From the NCBI RefSeq assembly GCF_002079055.1, contig NC_047501.1, positions 248,001-312,000 on the forward strand: DNA of 64,000 bases, read 5' to 3'. How positions within the stretch are numbered: the first letter of the stretch is position 1; the number at the start of each line of letters is the position of its first letter. The notes beneath the pieces were generated by a model. It ran no database searches. It was not told the origin of the DNA and worked only from the letters and a program-made list of their open reading frames with translations. Origin of the DNA: Saccharomyces paradoxus (Eukaryota; Ascomycota; Saccharomycetes; Saccharomycetales; Saccharomycetaceae). The position numbers were made by a program, and so were the translations under genes. This document shows positions 10,616-20,693 of this stretch, piece by piece.

Positions 10616-11270
10616 ACTAAGCTTGCTTTCTTAGAAGTGATATTAAATGTCGAGGACTCCTAACTATGCGAAAAATGGTCTATTATAGGTGCCAATATGT
10701 GCTCTGTCATCTACGTGGCCTTTTCACACAGCCTGGTCTTTCTTAATCATCACGCTCCGTTACCCGAAATCTAATCTCGTGTTTTAGCTTGGATCTGCCG
10801 ACGTTACTTCTAACGTCCACAATACCTCATCCGCTAATTACATTGTAAGCTAGTTATGGCCTTGAAACCTGCAGATGTATCATCCATTACATTCTTGCTG
10901 CCACTACTTGGCCGCTGTGTATTTAACAAGAAATATACTATGCGTTTATGTAACGAGCTTTTGTAAGCATCCTTAGTAGTTCCTTTCCTAAGCTGGCAGC
11001 ACACCAACCCCTCCACACCTCAACATTGCTGTCTTTTCCTCGTTGTTTCTCTATCTTATCGTCTTCTGTGTCTTTGCTTTCTTTTGTTCACAATTTCTCG
11101 AGGAAAAAAAACTCCGCAGGAAATTTTTCACTTTTGTTTTGCTTATACTATAAATAGGCAGGTCCCTGAACTGATCTGTTGACAGTGTTGCATTTCGTAT
11201 ATAAAAGTAAACATTGGGCTGTAACAAACATATTATATATCACTCGCTACACACACAGCTCTCAATAGCC
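10616..11270. promoter_or_regulatory. Divergent SIL1/GAS5 promoter
   Basis: 655 bp between two secretory-pathway genes. It holds a UPRE-2-like TACGTG at 10712-10717, a perfect Reb1 site TTACCCG at 10760-10766, and a TATA-like TATAAATA at 11150-11157 about 115 bp before the GAS5 ATG. A 60-codon frame at 10834-11016 looks spurious. Confidence 0.6.
10712..10717. promoter_or_regulatory. Candidate UPRE-2 (TACGTG) of SIL1
   Basis: TACGTG, 97 bp upstream of the SIL1 ATG. SIL1 is a known unfolded-protein-response target and TACGTG is the core of the Hac1/Gcn4-linked UPRE-2. A single hexamer, so suggestive only. Confidence 0.4.
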
Positions 11271-12740
11271 ATGTTACTACGTTCTCTTACAAGTGCCTTC
11301 GTTTTGAGTGCTGGTTTGGCTCAGGCTGCTAGCGGCAGCAACATTTCTACACCCTCCATTGAAGTCAAAGGCAATGCATTTTTTAATTCGGAGTCTGGTG
11401 AAAGATTTTATATCCGTGGTGTCGACTACCAGCCTGGTGGTTCTTCTAACTTAACTGATCCCTTAGCAGACGCTTCTATCTGTGATAGAGACATCCCCGT
11501 TCTAAAGGATCTAGGGATAAATACTGTCAGAGTTTATACGGTGGACAACTCGCAAGATCATTCTCATTGTATGAAATTGTTGCAGGAAAACGGTATATAC
11601 TTGATCCTGGATGTCAACACACCCACTAGTGCTATTTCTCGTTACGATCCAGCTTGCTCCTATAACGCAGACTACTTACAAAGCGTATTTGCCTCGATTG
11701 ATGCCTTTGCTGATTACGACAACGTTCTAGGGTTCTTTGCCGGTAACGAAGTCATCAATAGCGTTAATACTACCAATACTGCTACTTACGTCAAGGCGGT
11801 CGTCAGAGATATGAAGAAATACATCAAGGCTAGAAAATACAGACAAATTCCTGTAGGTTATTCAGCTGCTGATATCGTCGCTAACAGACAATTGGCTGCT
11901 GAATATTTCAACTGCGGTGATGATTCTGATGCTAGAATCGACATGTTTGGTGTTAATGACTATTCTTGGTGTGGCGAATCCTCATTTGTGGTATCGGGCT
12001 ATTCTACCAAGATGAAGTTATATCAAGATTACTCTGTTCCTGTTTTCTTAAGTGAATTTGGTTGTAACCAAGTCAAGAGTTCTCGTCCTTTCACAGAAAT
12101 TGAAGCTATCTACTCTACTCAAATGTCTTCTGTGTTCTCTGGTGGACTAGTCTACGAATATTCCAACGAAACTAACAATTATGGGCTGGTTCAAATTGAT
12201 GGAGACAAAGTCACCAAGCTAACAGATTTTGAAAACTTGAAAAACGAATACAGTAAAGTCTCCAACCCACAAGGTGATGGTGGTTACAGTACTTCCAACA
12301 ACTATTCTACATGTCCTGACTACCAAAAGGGTGTCTGGGAAGCTAATAATACTTTGCCTGCTATGCCAAGTGCTGCTTCTGCTTACTTCACGTCTGGAGC
12401 AGGTTCTCCTATGGGAACCGGCATTGCCACGCAACAAAGCTGTGATTCTAAGGACGACGACGACGAAGAAGACGACGAAGACTCTTCTTCTTCTTCTGCC
12501 TCTTCTTCTTCTGCTTCCTCATCATCTTCCTCTTCTGCTTCTTCATCTTCCGAATCATCATCCTCAACTTCAAAGGCGTCCTCCTCTTCCGCTTCCGCTA
12601 GCGAAACTAGCTTGGTAAAATCCGCCGCATCTGCTACTTCGTCCAGCCAATCGTCTTCGAAATCAAAAGGTGCTGCCGGGATTATCGAAATTCCTTTGAT
12701 TTTCCGTGCTTTGGCTGAACTTTATAACTTGGTTTTATGA
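11271..12740 (+). CDS. GAS5: Gas5, GPI-anchored 1,3-beta-glucanosyltransferase
   Basis: GH72 enzyme that cuts and rejoins 1,3-beta-glucan chains in the cell wall. A signal peptide spans about residues 1-19 (cleavage after AQA likely). The catalytic glutamates are E160 (in FFAGNE) and E262 (in FLSEFG). As in S. cerevisiae Gas5, no X8/CBM43 cysteine module follows. Instead there is an acidic stretch (DDDDEEDDED) and a long Ser-rich segment with repeated serine codons, then a hydrophobic C-terminus typical of GPI attachment. At 489 residues it is about five longer than S. cerevisiae (484), the extra length being in the Ser tract. The ATG at 11271 is chosen because it opens the signal peptide; 19 upstream in-frame codons start from a non-ATG triplet. 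Confidence 0.96.
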   Translation: MLLRSLTSAFVLSAGLAQAASGSNISTPSIEVKGNAFFNSESGERFYIRGVDYQPGGSSNLTDPLADASICDRDIPVLKDLGINTVRVYTVDNSQDHSHCMKLLQENGIYLILDVNTPTSAISRYDPACSYNADYLQSVFASIDAFADYDNVLGFFAGNEVINSVNTTNTATYVKAVVRDMKKYIKARKYRQIPVGYSAADIVANRQLAAEYFNCGDDSDARIDMFGVNDYSWCGESSFVVSGYSTKMKLYQDYSVPVFLSEFGCNQVKSSRPFTEIEAIYSTQMSSVFSGGLVYEYSNETNNYGLVQIDGDKVTKLTDFENLKNEYSKVSNPQGDGGYSTSNNYSTCPDYQKGVWEANNTLPAMPSAASAYFTSGAGSPMGTGIATQQSCDSKDDDDEEDDEDSSSSSASSSSASSSSSSSASSSSESSSSTSKASSSSASASETSLVKSAASATSSSQSSSKSKGAAGIIEIPLIFRALAELYNLVL

Positions 12741-12922
12741 GTTTTTATCTCCTTTCTTTACCAAACAGTTTTTAATTATTCAGCAAACGCTGCTTACTTT
12801 TTAGGTTCTTAAGATAAAAAACATCATTAATATTATTATTAAAAAATTTATATATATTTATATATACCTATATGCACTATTTATGCTTCCACTTTTCTTT
12901 TTTCTCTTTCTTTCAGAGCGTA

Positions 12923-14479
12923 TCACTCCAAGACGTTTTTATCCATCTTGTGTAATGCATCCTTGATGCTTTGCAATTCTACTTTCTGCCCGCGAACATT
13001 CAATCCAGATGCAAGGTTCTCTAACGCTGATGAAACCGAAGCTGAATCTTCAGTATTAAGTTGTTCTTGGATGCTTTTATTTTTCTGCATATGTTGACGG
13101 ATTTTTTGGTATGTGTAACTGATCGGCAGATACTTCTTTGTATCGGAAGCCGCATTCGTTGGTGCATTCTTGCAGGAGCATATTTCGGGCAGCTTAATTG
13201 AATTGTAATTCACGTCAGATTGTTGTTCATTTAGATCCGCTGACAACGCACTGTTGGAAGGGAAGGAGCTTGAACTACGTTTATTCGAAAGTGATTGGCA
13301 AAAATTCTTACTATGGGGGTCGGATCTACATTGTTTACAGCTTCCAGGTATCCATGATCCATCCTCTCTAGTGATGGGTTTATTGTCACTGTCTTCGATT
13401 TCTTTGTCCCCACAGCATTTCGATATCTTTTTCTTGCTATCAGGTCCTACTTTCTTATCTGCACAGCAACCGGGGATGAGGGGTGGTGTTATGTTATTCT
13501 TTTGGCTGCAACATGTTATCGGTTTCATGGCATCTTTATTCCCGCAACATTTGAGTTTTTTATTGCCGCTACCTACATACACATTGTTACTGCTGCTGCA
13601 TGAAGACAGAGGTGAATTTGCATGGTCATCTAGGGATGAATTCGTTGAACTAAACTGTCTGCCGCTCAGATATTGATAATCGTTGGCTATATCAATCTCA
13701 GATAAAGATTGGTCCGTTAATAACGTGGGCATATGAGATGTTGACAAAGATCCTTCAACTTTCCTCTTTTTCAGATTGACAGCGCCCATTGGTTTAAAGT
13801 TTTCCACCATTTCTAATATCGAAATAGGATTGTCCGGCTGGTTCTCTGGCTGTTGCTGAAATGGAGTATTGACAATCAAAGGCAAGGCTTTTTTCAATTC
13901 ATTGTTCAATGCCATTGATTTTTGTAAGTTTTCCTTTGTGTCGGAAAACTCAGATTCCAGCCGTTTATATTTCTTTTGCCAATCATCAACCAAGTTGTGT
14001 AGCACCTCGACCTTTTTTTCCAGCACCTGGATCCTTGTTGTTCTGCGTTCCCTATACGCCCTTTGAGCATCTCTATTTTGCCTCCTTCGTTTTTCCACGC
14101 TATCGACACCGTTTTCATCACCACTTTCGTTGCCTTCATCATCAGATTTTCCTAGGTGACTATTTGCATCTTCGTTCCCATTATCTTTTGTAGTCATTTG
14201 GTCATTCTGATTGGAAGCTGGAGCCTTCTTTATCTTAGATGAAGCATTATTGTTAGCTGATGCATCTCCACGTTTTGGTTTTGGTTTGCGACCCGGTTTT
14301 AGCCGCTGTGGCAACTCCCAATTCCTAGACAACTTAACAGCTGGCGATCCTGATGTACTTATACTAACATCCGGTGAGGATGGAGGTGGAGACGTCGAAG
14401 ATGTGGAGCCCTGTCTATGCCCTAATTTAAAGCATTTGGGTTTTACGCTAACTGCTACTACAGACCTTCGTTGACCCAT
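12923..14479 (-). CDS. YAP7: Yap7, long uninterrupted form (YAP7 plus YOL029C)
   Basis: bZIP transcription factor of the yeast AP-1 family. Known role: repression of YHB1 (nitric oxide oxidase) through Tup1. The basic region RRRQNRDAQRAYRERR is at residues 131-146, followed by a leucine-zipper-like coil to about 200. In S288c the reading frame breaks near residue 240, giving a 245-residue Yap7 and a separate YOL029C. Here one ATG-initiated frame of 518 codons covers both. The C-terminal half has four CC pairs (311-312, 323-324, 338-339, 355-356), a PGSC-x2-C motif with C381, C384 and C394, and C434/C436. This recalls the metal- or Fe-S-binding cysteine-rich domains of Yap5/HapX-type bZIPs (inference). 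A Yap-type TTACTAA lies about 275 bp upstream. Confidence 0.95.
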   Translation of the reverse strand: MGQRRSVVAVSVKPKCFKLGHRQGSTSSTSPPPSSPDVSISTSGSPAVKLSRNWELPQRLKPGRKPKPKRGDASANNNASSKIKKAPASNQNDQMTTKDNGNEDANSHLGKSDDEGNESGDENGVDSVEKRRRQNRDAQRAYRERRTTRIQVLEKKVEVLHNLVDDWQKKYKRLESEFSDTKENLQKSMALNNELKKALPLIVNTPFQQQPENQPDNPISILEMVENFKPMGAVNLKKRKVEGSLSTSHMPTLLTDQSLSEIDIANDYQYLSGRQFSSTNSSLDDHANSPLSSCSSSNNVYVGSGNKKLKCCGNKDAMKPITCCSQKNNITPPLIPGCCADKKVGPDSKKKISKCCGDKEIEDSDNKPITREDGSWIPGSCKQCRSDPHSKNFCQSLSNKRSSSSFPSNSALSADLNEQQSDVNYNSIKLPEICSCKNAPTNAASDTKKYLPISYTYQKIRQHMQKNKSIQEQLNTEDSASVSSALENLASGLNVRGQKVELQSIKDALHKMDKNVLE

Positions 14480-15113
14480 GTTCCATTGAAAGCGTATAGA
14501 AATGATAAAATCTGTGTTCTTGTATGTTCTCCAATTGGTGATCTACTTGATAACGGCTCAACAAAAGAAGAAGGGCAAATTTCAAAAGAAAAATAAAAGA
14601 TTATTGATACTATCCTTGAGTGAAGTTCAAGCCTCTTACGACGTTGTGCACAGATTGGAGTACAAATGGAAATGAGGAATATTCAACAACGGCGCTTGCT
14701 TTCTCAGTGGGGCGACGGACTTTCTCTCTTACGCTTTTTGCTTTCTCCATATGTTACTAATTTTTCTCGAGCAGCTTCAATGCGTGCATAGCCGATGAAA
14801 AAAAATCGCCGATATATGAAATTCCAGCTCATAAGGTGCTGATTAAGGAGTCATAAGTGAAAGGACCCTCGTGGCCTTCACAAAAAAAGACAATTTGCTC
14901 TTTTATAAAAAAAATAAAGGCGATAATTTAGATAGGTTGTCTATTATATACATGCATAATAATTTAGTTTTGAAGGGTCGCCGATTGTGCCATCACGTAT
15001 GTTTTTCTTAGATCTTCTGGCCTTGTTGCTAAAGAGAAACCGATCGGTAGAGGTGTCACAATTTTCTTTCTTTCTACAGTTTTTTTACTTTTCGTTGAGG
15101 CTATGATCTAGTA
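14480..15113. promoter_or_regulatory. YAP7 promoter and MDM38 3' region
   Basis: 634 bp. The half nearer YAP7 holds the Yap site at 14754-14760 and pyrimidine-rich stretches; the other half is the AT-rich 3' region of MDM38. No RNA gene or further reading frame is seen. Confidence 0.5.
14754..14760. promoter_or_regulatory. Yap response element TTACTAA
   Basis: Perfect TTACTAA, the half-site-overlapping Yap/AP-1 element, about 275 bp upstream of the YAP7 ATG. It could mediate auto- or cross-regulation by Yap factors; no second site was noticed nearby. Confidence 0.45.
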
Positions 15114-16835
15114 TTAATTTTTCTTGATGACAGAAGTCTTCGCAGCTTGGTCGGCCGGAATAGGAGGTACAGATTTAGCTTCTTCCTCCTCATCTAGGTT
15201 GATATCGTCGGAGACGTGCTCTCTTGAAGCTCTTTGCTTAGCTTCCTCTTCTTCCTTCTTTATTAGTTCTTCTTGCTCCTTCAAAACATTCAATTTGAAC
15301 TCGTTATCATCAGAGGTCTTCTTCTCTTCAGCTTCCGCAGCTTCCTTAGATTCGGCGGCTTCCGCCTTCTCTGTTTCCTGAAGCTTTGTCTCTGTCTTAG
15401 CTGCTTCTGCACTTTCATTAACCACGACTAGCTTAGGAGTAACCACAGAAGCGGTGGTGGCTACAACAGAATCTTTTGCGGCAGCTTCTCCCTTCGGTAT
15501 AGCAGTTTCCTCCGGTTTTTCATCCGTCTTTACCTTCTTTTCAGCAGCTTGCTTTTCAGCTTCAGTTTCAGCAGCGGATGATTTCGATTCAGATACATCT
15601 AATTTTGCCACGTTATAAACGGGATCTGGGATAGAACTTAGCACTTGTAATATACCATCGTAGTACAGATCCAAAAGGTCGTCGTATTTGCTTTTTGTTT
15701 CCTTTTTTTCAGCTAGCGGTGAAAAGGCCTTTGAATAGTTCTCCTTTGGAAGCCCTCCAAAGGTAAATGTGGAACTCAAAACCATTAAGACAGATGGGAT
15801 CTTTTGTCTCAGTCTCAATTCTAGCCAAACCTTTAGATTATCGACCAAGTCCTCCTTGGACACACCGTACGCCTTCATACCACGAGATACACAAGCCTGA
15901 TACAACTCTTCCTGCGATAAACTTTCAACGCCTTCGTAGTCGATAGTTTTGTCGTCGTTCATTATATCCTTTAGTTTGGAACGAATTTGGTAACGAAGCA
16001 TGTTATCGTTACCAAATGGCCTTAATGACATAAACTTCGACATTGCCGCCAATTGAGGTCTTGACAAGTTATCCAAAACGGTATCATTTTTAAACATTTG
16101 CGCAATGGCGCTAATTTCATCGTGTTGGAAAGTCATAATCTTACCTTCTTTGGCAGAGTAAAGTTTCCGGAAAAAATTTAAAAACTTTTGCTTCTTCTCT
16201 GCATTTTCGATGGTGTTATAAGTAATTAAATTGGATTCTTCCAAAGTTTCATGCAAGAACTCGGATGTCTTTTTTCTGATCTCGATCAGCTTATTTCTCT
16301 TGGCCTGCTTATCCTTGCCGGATTCGTAAGTGGAGGGCAGCAAATTAGGGAAGAGTTTCAAAGCGAAGGGCAAAAATAATTCGGCAAATGGGATGATAAG
16401 GAACGCTGAAAAGGGAATCAATCTAAACACATCCCCCATTGTTCTCCTCAACTGGTTCCTCTCTCTTCTAGATAATTCGTAACCTTGAGCAAATTTGATT
16501 AAAAGCTTAGTAGAGACTTTGAGTTCGTAACCCAAAAGCTTCGTCCCATTAACATAATGTTTCAAGGCATGCTTCACTTTGACCATAAGCGTTTCCTTGG
16601 GCTTGGCAGGAGCATCGGTGGATGTCGAAGTCACGGGCTTTGCAACGCTCTTAGTCTTATCGGTGGAGTAAAATCTCAAAGATAAAGGATAGTAGGGCTG
16701 TAGTTCTTGCGCCTTCAGAGGCCAATGGCACGAGGGAGTAGTGGAAGTTATTAATCTGGGGCCTTGATTTTTGACAAGGTACAAGCTTGCTTGACGTCTT
16801 GTCACGCATGACGCTCTCGATGCAAAATTCAACAT
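15114..16835 (-). CDS. MDM38: Mdm38, mitochondrial LETM1-family protein
   Basis: Inner-membrane protein, the yeast LETM1 homologue, involved in mitochondrial K+/H+ exchange and in binding mitochondrial ribosomes for membrane insertion. A basic presequence opens the protein. One strong membrane segment lies at about residues 135-165 ([20 protein letters not shown]). The LETM1/ribosome-binding domain follows (about 165-410), and the C-terminal 150 residues are Lys/Glu/Ala-rich coiled coil. At 573 residues it equals S. cerevisiae. The C-terminal repeats are low complexity and are the likeliest place for length variation. It is transcribed in the same direction as MIM1, which lies upstream. Confidence 0.96.
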   Translation of the reverse strand: MLNFASRASCVTRRQASLYLVKNQGPRLITSTTPSCHWPLKAQELQPYYPLSLRFYSTDKTKSVAKPVTSTSTDAPAKPKETLMVKVKHALKHYVNGTKLLGYELKVSTKLLIKFAQGYELSRRERNQLRRTMGDVFRLIPFSAFLIIPFAELFLPFALKLFPNLLPSTYESGKDKQAKRNKLIEIRKKTSEFLHETLEESNLITYNTIENAEKKQKFLNFFRKLYSAKEGKIMTFQHDEISAIAQMFKNDTVLDNLSRPQLAAMSKFMSLRPFGNDNMLRYQIRSKLKDIMNDDKTIDYEGVESLSQEELYQACVSRGMKAYGVSKEDLVDNLKVWLELRLRQKIPSVLMVLSSTFTFGGLPKENYSKAFSPLAEKKETKSKYDDLLDLYYDGILQVLSSIPDPVYNVAKLDVSESKSSAAETEAEKQAAEKKVKTDEKPEETAIPKGEAAAKDSVVATTASVVTPKLVVVNESAEAAKTETKLQETEKAEAAESKEAAEAEEKKTSDDNEFKLNVLKEQEELIKKEEEEAKQRASREHVSDDINLDEEEEAKSVPPIPADQAAKTSVIKKN

Positions 16836-17118
16836 TGTATGTTATCTATAGTGGTAAAGATAGCGTATGTTATGCGCAGGCTTGAGTAAGCTGCGCTGCT
16901 CATGTTCATCACTGTGGCAATGACTGATCCATTTATTTGGAGATGATTCAACGAATAATTTTTCACCGCGGGATTATCGCCCAAGACGGGGTCGTTTGAG
17001 GGTAATACCGTGGCTAGCTTTATGGCCAGTAAAATTAGTGGCAGTTATGTAATTAGGTATAATCTACCGTATGTGCGTGTATGTATATATGTCGGTTGTC
17101 AATGCTTTTTGTAACCGT

Positions 17119-17460
17119 TTAAAGGAACTTGGTTGCGGCCCTGGCGCCCGTGGCAGGGCTTGAAATCTCTTTTAGTGCTGCTATTTTGCGCGACTCTGGG
17201 TACACCTTATACCCCTTGTTTCTATGGTTAAACCAATTGAATCTCCAGCAGAGTTCGTGAGCAAATAGCTCGCCAAAGCCGAGCATCATACCGTTAAAGA
17301 AAGGTAGGAGTAGGTTGATGGAGCACGATCCCACAAAGGACACCAAACTTTGAACTAGTGGGCTCTCATCGGAACTCGGTGTGTTATGTACCTCCATACA
17401 GCCTTTGTCCTGTGATTCGTCATCTGATACACTCTCCCAGAATCCCACAGCCTCTGTCAT
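17119..17460 (-). CDS. MIM1: Mim1, mitochondrial outer-membrane import protein
   Basis: Subunit of the MIM complex, which inserts alpha-helical proteins into the mitochondrial outer membrane and assists TOM assembly. 113 residues, the same as S. cerevisiae. The acidic N-terminal part faces the cytosol. One transmembrane helix (about residues 44-66) carries the small-residue positions (NGMMLGFGELF) needed for self-association. The C-terminal tail is basic. The start is the only ATG before the conserved MTE..GFWESVSDDES opening. It shares its upstream region with the tRNA-Ser gene. Confidence 0.95.
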   Translation of the reverse strand: MTEAVGFWESVSDDESQDKGCMEVHNTPSSDESPLVQSLVSFVGSCSINLLLPFFNGMMLGFGELFAHELCWRFNWFNHRNKGYKVYPESRKIAALKEISSPATGARAATKFL

Positions 17461-17772
17461 TTTTCCGTCCTATTGTGGTTTTGTAAGAAGGGAGGTGGTA
17501 TTTCTAATATTGTAGTGGTGTTCCATTGTTCAAATGTATGACTGGCTCTTATGGCGCGAAAATCCACTTCGTTGTAAGTGATTGAAACTCGCAATGTATT
17601 CTTCTTTTTTAGTAGTAGGAGATGCTGATCCCATCGAAAAAAGATGCAGGTTTTGTGCTGTCAATGGTACCGTTTATTTTCATTGTAATACAGTAATGTG
17701 TTGCTGATATTTTGAAGATTTTCACCTGTAACTACAATTGGAATACTGTTCCACATTAGTACAATTAATCGT
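17461..17772. other. MIM1 promoter up to tRNA-Ser
   Basis: 312 bp between the MIM1 ATG and tRNA-Ser. No LTR remnant or reading frame recognised. Confidence 0.4.
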
Positions 17773-17873
17773 GTCCCAGTGGCCGAGTGGTTAAGGCGAT
17801 GCCCTGCTATTTCCTCAGAAAAGCAATTAGGCATTGGGTTTTACCTGCGCAGGTTCGAATCCTGTCTGTGACG
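17773..17873 (+). tRNA. tS(GCU)O: tRNA-Ser(GCU), intron-containing
   Basis: Long variable arm typical of tRNA-Ser, TTCGAATC T-loop, and acceptor arms GTCCCAG/CTGTGAC with one mismatch. The anticodon stem ATGCC/GGCAT encloses anticodon GCT at 17806-17808. A 19-nt intron (17810-17828) begins one base after the anticodon, the standard yeast position. A T-run after 17876 serves as Pol III terminator. It lies upstream of LAG2 as in S. cerevisiae. Confidence 0.96.
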
Positions 17874-18061
17874 CATTTCTTTTTTTGAATTTTTGCTTCT
17901 TATCCTTCTATAGTCCTTTTGTATTAATCATTTATTGATCATCTCTACGGGATTTTCGCATATTTCAAAGGCTAACTTATGTTATGTCATATAAATTATA
18001 GGAAAAATAGTGTACGCTCTATCCCTGCTATATTTTAGCCTTATTTCTACTATCACTAGTA

Positions 18062-20044
18062 ATGAGTCTGCCCATTAGTAAGCTAATTGAGCAATATCGC
18101 TCCACTAGAGATAATGACCTTAAATACATGCTTTTGAGGCGGAACTTTGAAATTAACGATATGGAGGATGAGCTGGCCTCTCTTATTAACGACTTGCTGC
18201 TCCCAGTATTGGTCGAAGAACAAGACATGGAAATTCTTAATTTAGTGTCATTTCAAGTGTTCCCTAATTTGGTTCTTTCTATGATAAGCAACTCTACTGC
18301 TACTCAGGTGGGATGGGTAACAAGCTTGATATGTGACCCTTTATTGAACCAGAGCATTATTCATGCAAATCGTTCTTTTGTTTTGATTGAGACGCTAAGG
18401 AATATTTTACAAAAAATTGAAAACGCCCCTCATTTAGACTATCACCAACCAGTAAACAATTCATTTGAGTTTATCTCTAAATTTATTGTTGAAATGAAAA
18501 GGCATATGTGTGATGTGGATGCTGCTCAGCTTTCACATTCTCTTTCTGAAAGTAATATGTTAATTTACATAGAGTCCCTAAACCTATTGTTAAAATTCAG
18601 CTTCTTTTCAGACGCGACATGTTCTTCAGCAATGGTCACACTGCCCTTTGACATTTTGAATGACGTTTTTTCAATTGCTCAGGACTATTCTGCCACGAGT
18701 ACAAATGAAAGCATTGATAGGATTACTGAAAAACTATTCTTGACTTCCACGCAATTAACTCATCCGGCGGATCTGAAAAAGCTATGCCCCAAAATGAAAT
18801 ACAATACATTATCAGTAGTTTCTCGAATATGGTATAAATTTGGCCCCACAGTCGCTGAGTTATTTACTGATTATCTATTACCGGTTCTACTCCCCTCACA
18901 AATAGTAGAGGAATGTAGCATTGAAGATGTTCTGGAAATAATCCATAACTTCCATCCATATTTCTCTTTTCGTAGACTAGAGGATAATAGACCTCTATTG
19001 TCAGATTCGACCATTAGCCAGCTAAGAAAGGGTTTGTTTGACATACTCATTATGCTAAACGACTCGCTGACAAGAACGCAAAATGAAAGTGTTCACAGTG
19101 ACGGCCATTTGGTCGACAGTGACGATGGATTTGCTTCAGACAACGATTCTGAACAACAAGCATACCTCGACGAACTCATGTCAGAAGGTTATGATGAAAA
19201 TATGTATAACGGTGATACGGATAACGAGGACGCAGATGATGTAAATCTTGAAAAAAATGACGAGCTCACCAAGGACATTACAGAAACGAACAAAATCCTT
19301 TCAATATTCGCTGAGTTACACTATCCTCAAGAGGAGCGCTTTTCTGAATTATTAGTTGAGCTACAGACTAAAATCACTATAAATCCATTTTTAATTGATA
19401 AAATTCTCTCGAAAGAGACGACAGAATTGCCCACTGACGGTGGGGAACTCGTCGATTTGAACGAAATTTTGAATGAAGTGAAAGCTAATAAACTTACGAG
19501 AAAGAACGTTATTTTTTATACACTGGAACACACTTTGTCGTTGAAATCTTGTTCCGACTTGTCTGTCCTACAACTGTCAATAGAGGTAATTGATCATCTA
19601 TTGGTTAAAAACCATTCAAATAACATCACCCGTGGTGAGCAGTTTCGGCTGATCAAGTTGATACTACCTCATCTGAAAACCAATAAATCTTTTATTGATA
19701 CATTGAAAGCAGGAAATTTCACCCAAAAAATTGATGAAGGTGTGACTTTGAGGACAACAATTATCTCTTTGCTGCTGCAATTACTTCCACTGGATTACTC
19801 TATGTTAGGTGATATTCTACCCACTATCGCGAGATATTCTGTGAGGGACAAGGATTTTACGGTGAGAGATTTATCCTTGCAATTGCTGAATCAAGTATTA
19901 CGCACATACTATAACTGCCTAATTGGTATCGATTGGGAATGGTATAACAATGATTTCTATCAAGTCTTACAAGAAACTTGTATTAAGAAAGACATAGATA
20001 CCAATCTCTTGCTACAGTTTCCCCCTTATTTCCCCCATGACTAG
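18062..20044 (+). CDS. LAG2: Lag2, Cand1-like regulator of SCF ligase
   Basis: Cullin-binding protein that blocks Rub1 (Nedd8) conjugation to Cdc53 and so restrains SCF ubiquitin ligase; the name comes from a longevity phenotype. 660 residues, equal to S. cerevisiae. It is mostly helical HEAT-like sequence. A very acidic loop lies near residues 345-400 (DSDDGFASDNDSEQ). There is no signal peptide or membrane segment. The start is the first ATG and matches the conserved opening MSLPISKLIEQYR. tRNA-Ser lies about 190 bp upstream, so the Pol II promoter is short. Confidence 0.95.
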   Translation: MSLPISKLIEQYRSTRDNDLKYMLLRRNFEINDMEDELASLINDLLLPVLVEEQDMEILNLVSFQVFPNLVLSMISNSTATQVGWVTSLICDPLLNQSIIHANRSFVLIETLRNILQKIENAPHLDYHQPVNNSFEFISKFIVEMKRHMCDVDAAQLSHSLSESNMLIYIESLNLLLKFSFFSDATCSSAMVTLPFDILNDVFSIAQDYSATSTNESIDRITEKLFLTSTQLTHPADLKKLCPKMKYNTLSVVSRIWYKFGPTVAELFTDYLLPVLLPSQIVEECSIEDVLEIIHNFHPYFSFRRLEDNRPLLSDSTISQLRKGLFDILIMLNDSLTRTQNESVHSDGHLVDSDDGFASDNDSEQQAYLDELMSEGYDENMYNGDTDNEDADDVNLEKNDELTKDITETNKILSIFAELHYPQEERFSELLVELQTKITINPFLIDKILSKETTELPTDGGELVDLNEILNEVKANKLTRKNVIFYTLEHTLSLKSCSDLSVLQLSIEVIDHLLVKNHSNNITRGEQFRLIKLILPHLKTNKSFIDTLKAGNFTQKIDEGVTLRTTIISLLLQLLPLDYSMLGDILPTIARYSVRDKDFTVRDLSLQLLNQVLRTYYNCLIGIDWEWYNNDFYQVLQETCIKKDIDTNLLLQFPPYFPHD

Positions 20045-20180
20045 ATAGCTTTGTACCAACTTTATGCATTTTTTTCCCTATAGTTTGTGTCATCGACATG
20101 TTTTTGCCCGCTTTAATGCAGAATAATTTATTCTCTCAGGTAGAGAAAAGAAGACCATATACATAGTGCCCGCAGATAGA

Positions 20181-20693
20181 ATGTCAAAACTATCGCCTTG
20201 TCCTCATGCCGCCGATTTTATAAATTTGGAAGAACCACCAGAACCTAAAGAGTTTTTCCAAGACCTTTGTGCTGTTCCTAATTCTCCCAGAAGACGTTTT
20301 GAAAATTCCCGAAGGTCAACGCATTATTGTGAAGCTTTGAGCTATTCTAGGCAAAAGCTTCCTGCTCTGTTGTCTAAAATGACACTGCAAGAGTTGAGAC
20401 ACAATATGTCAACTTTTTCTTTGCAGGAAAAGGATCAGATGAATGATTATGACACCTATAAGGTGATAGACATGGGAGATCGTCTCTTGCTCGAGACTTT
20501 GTCCCCACAGCCAAGAGATTTATTTGAAAAACTGCATACAAGTGAGGCGAATTTAATAGCTGAGACAGTTTTAGACGAATCAACTGCAGTAAAGACAGAG
20601 TTACGGCCATCTTCGTCTGCACGAAATTCAAGTGTTTTTTTGTATGAAGATTATAAAAAATTCATTTACCAGCAACTAGATATGTTTAGTTAA
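20181..20693 (+). CDS. YOL024W: YOL024W homologue, Igd1-related protein
   Basis: 170 residues from the ATG at 20181; five further in-frame codons upstream start at GTG and are not used. Size and position match YOL024W of S. cerevisiae (172 residues). Its function is unknown. From memory it is the duplication paralogue of IGD1 (YFR017C), an inhibitor of the glycogen debranching enzyme. The protein has a Pro/Glu-rich N-terminus with CPHAADFINLEEPPEPK, a basic Arg/Ser patch (residues about 36-48) and a C-terminal aromatic stretch (YEDYKKFIYQQLDMF). No transmembrane segment is present. Confidence 0.88.
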   Translation: MSKLSPCPHAADFINLEEPPEPKEFFQDLCAVPNSPRRRFENSRRSTHYCEALSYSRQKLPALLSKMTLQELRHNMSTFSLQEKDQMNDYDTYKVIDMGDRLLLETLSPQPRDLFEKLHTSEANLIAETVLDESTAVKTELRPSSSARNSSVFLYEDYKKFIYQQLDMFS

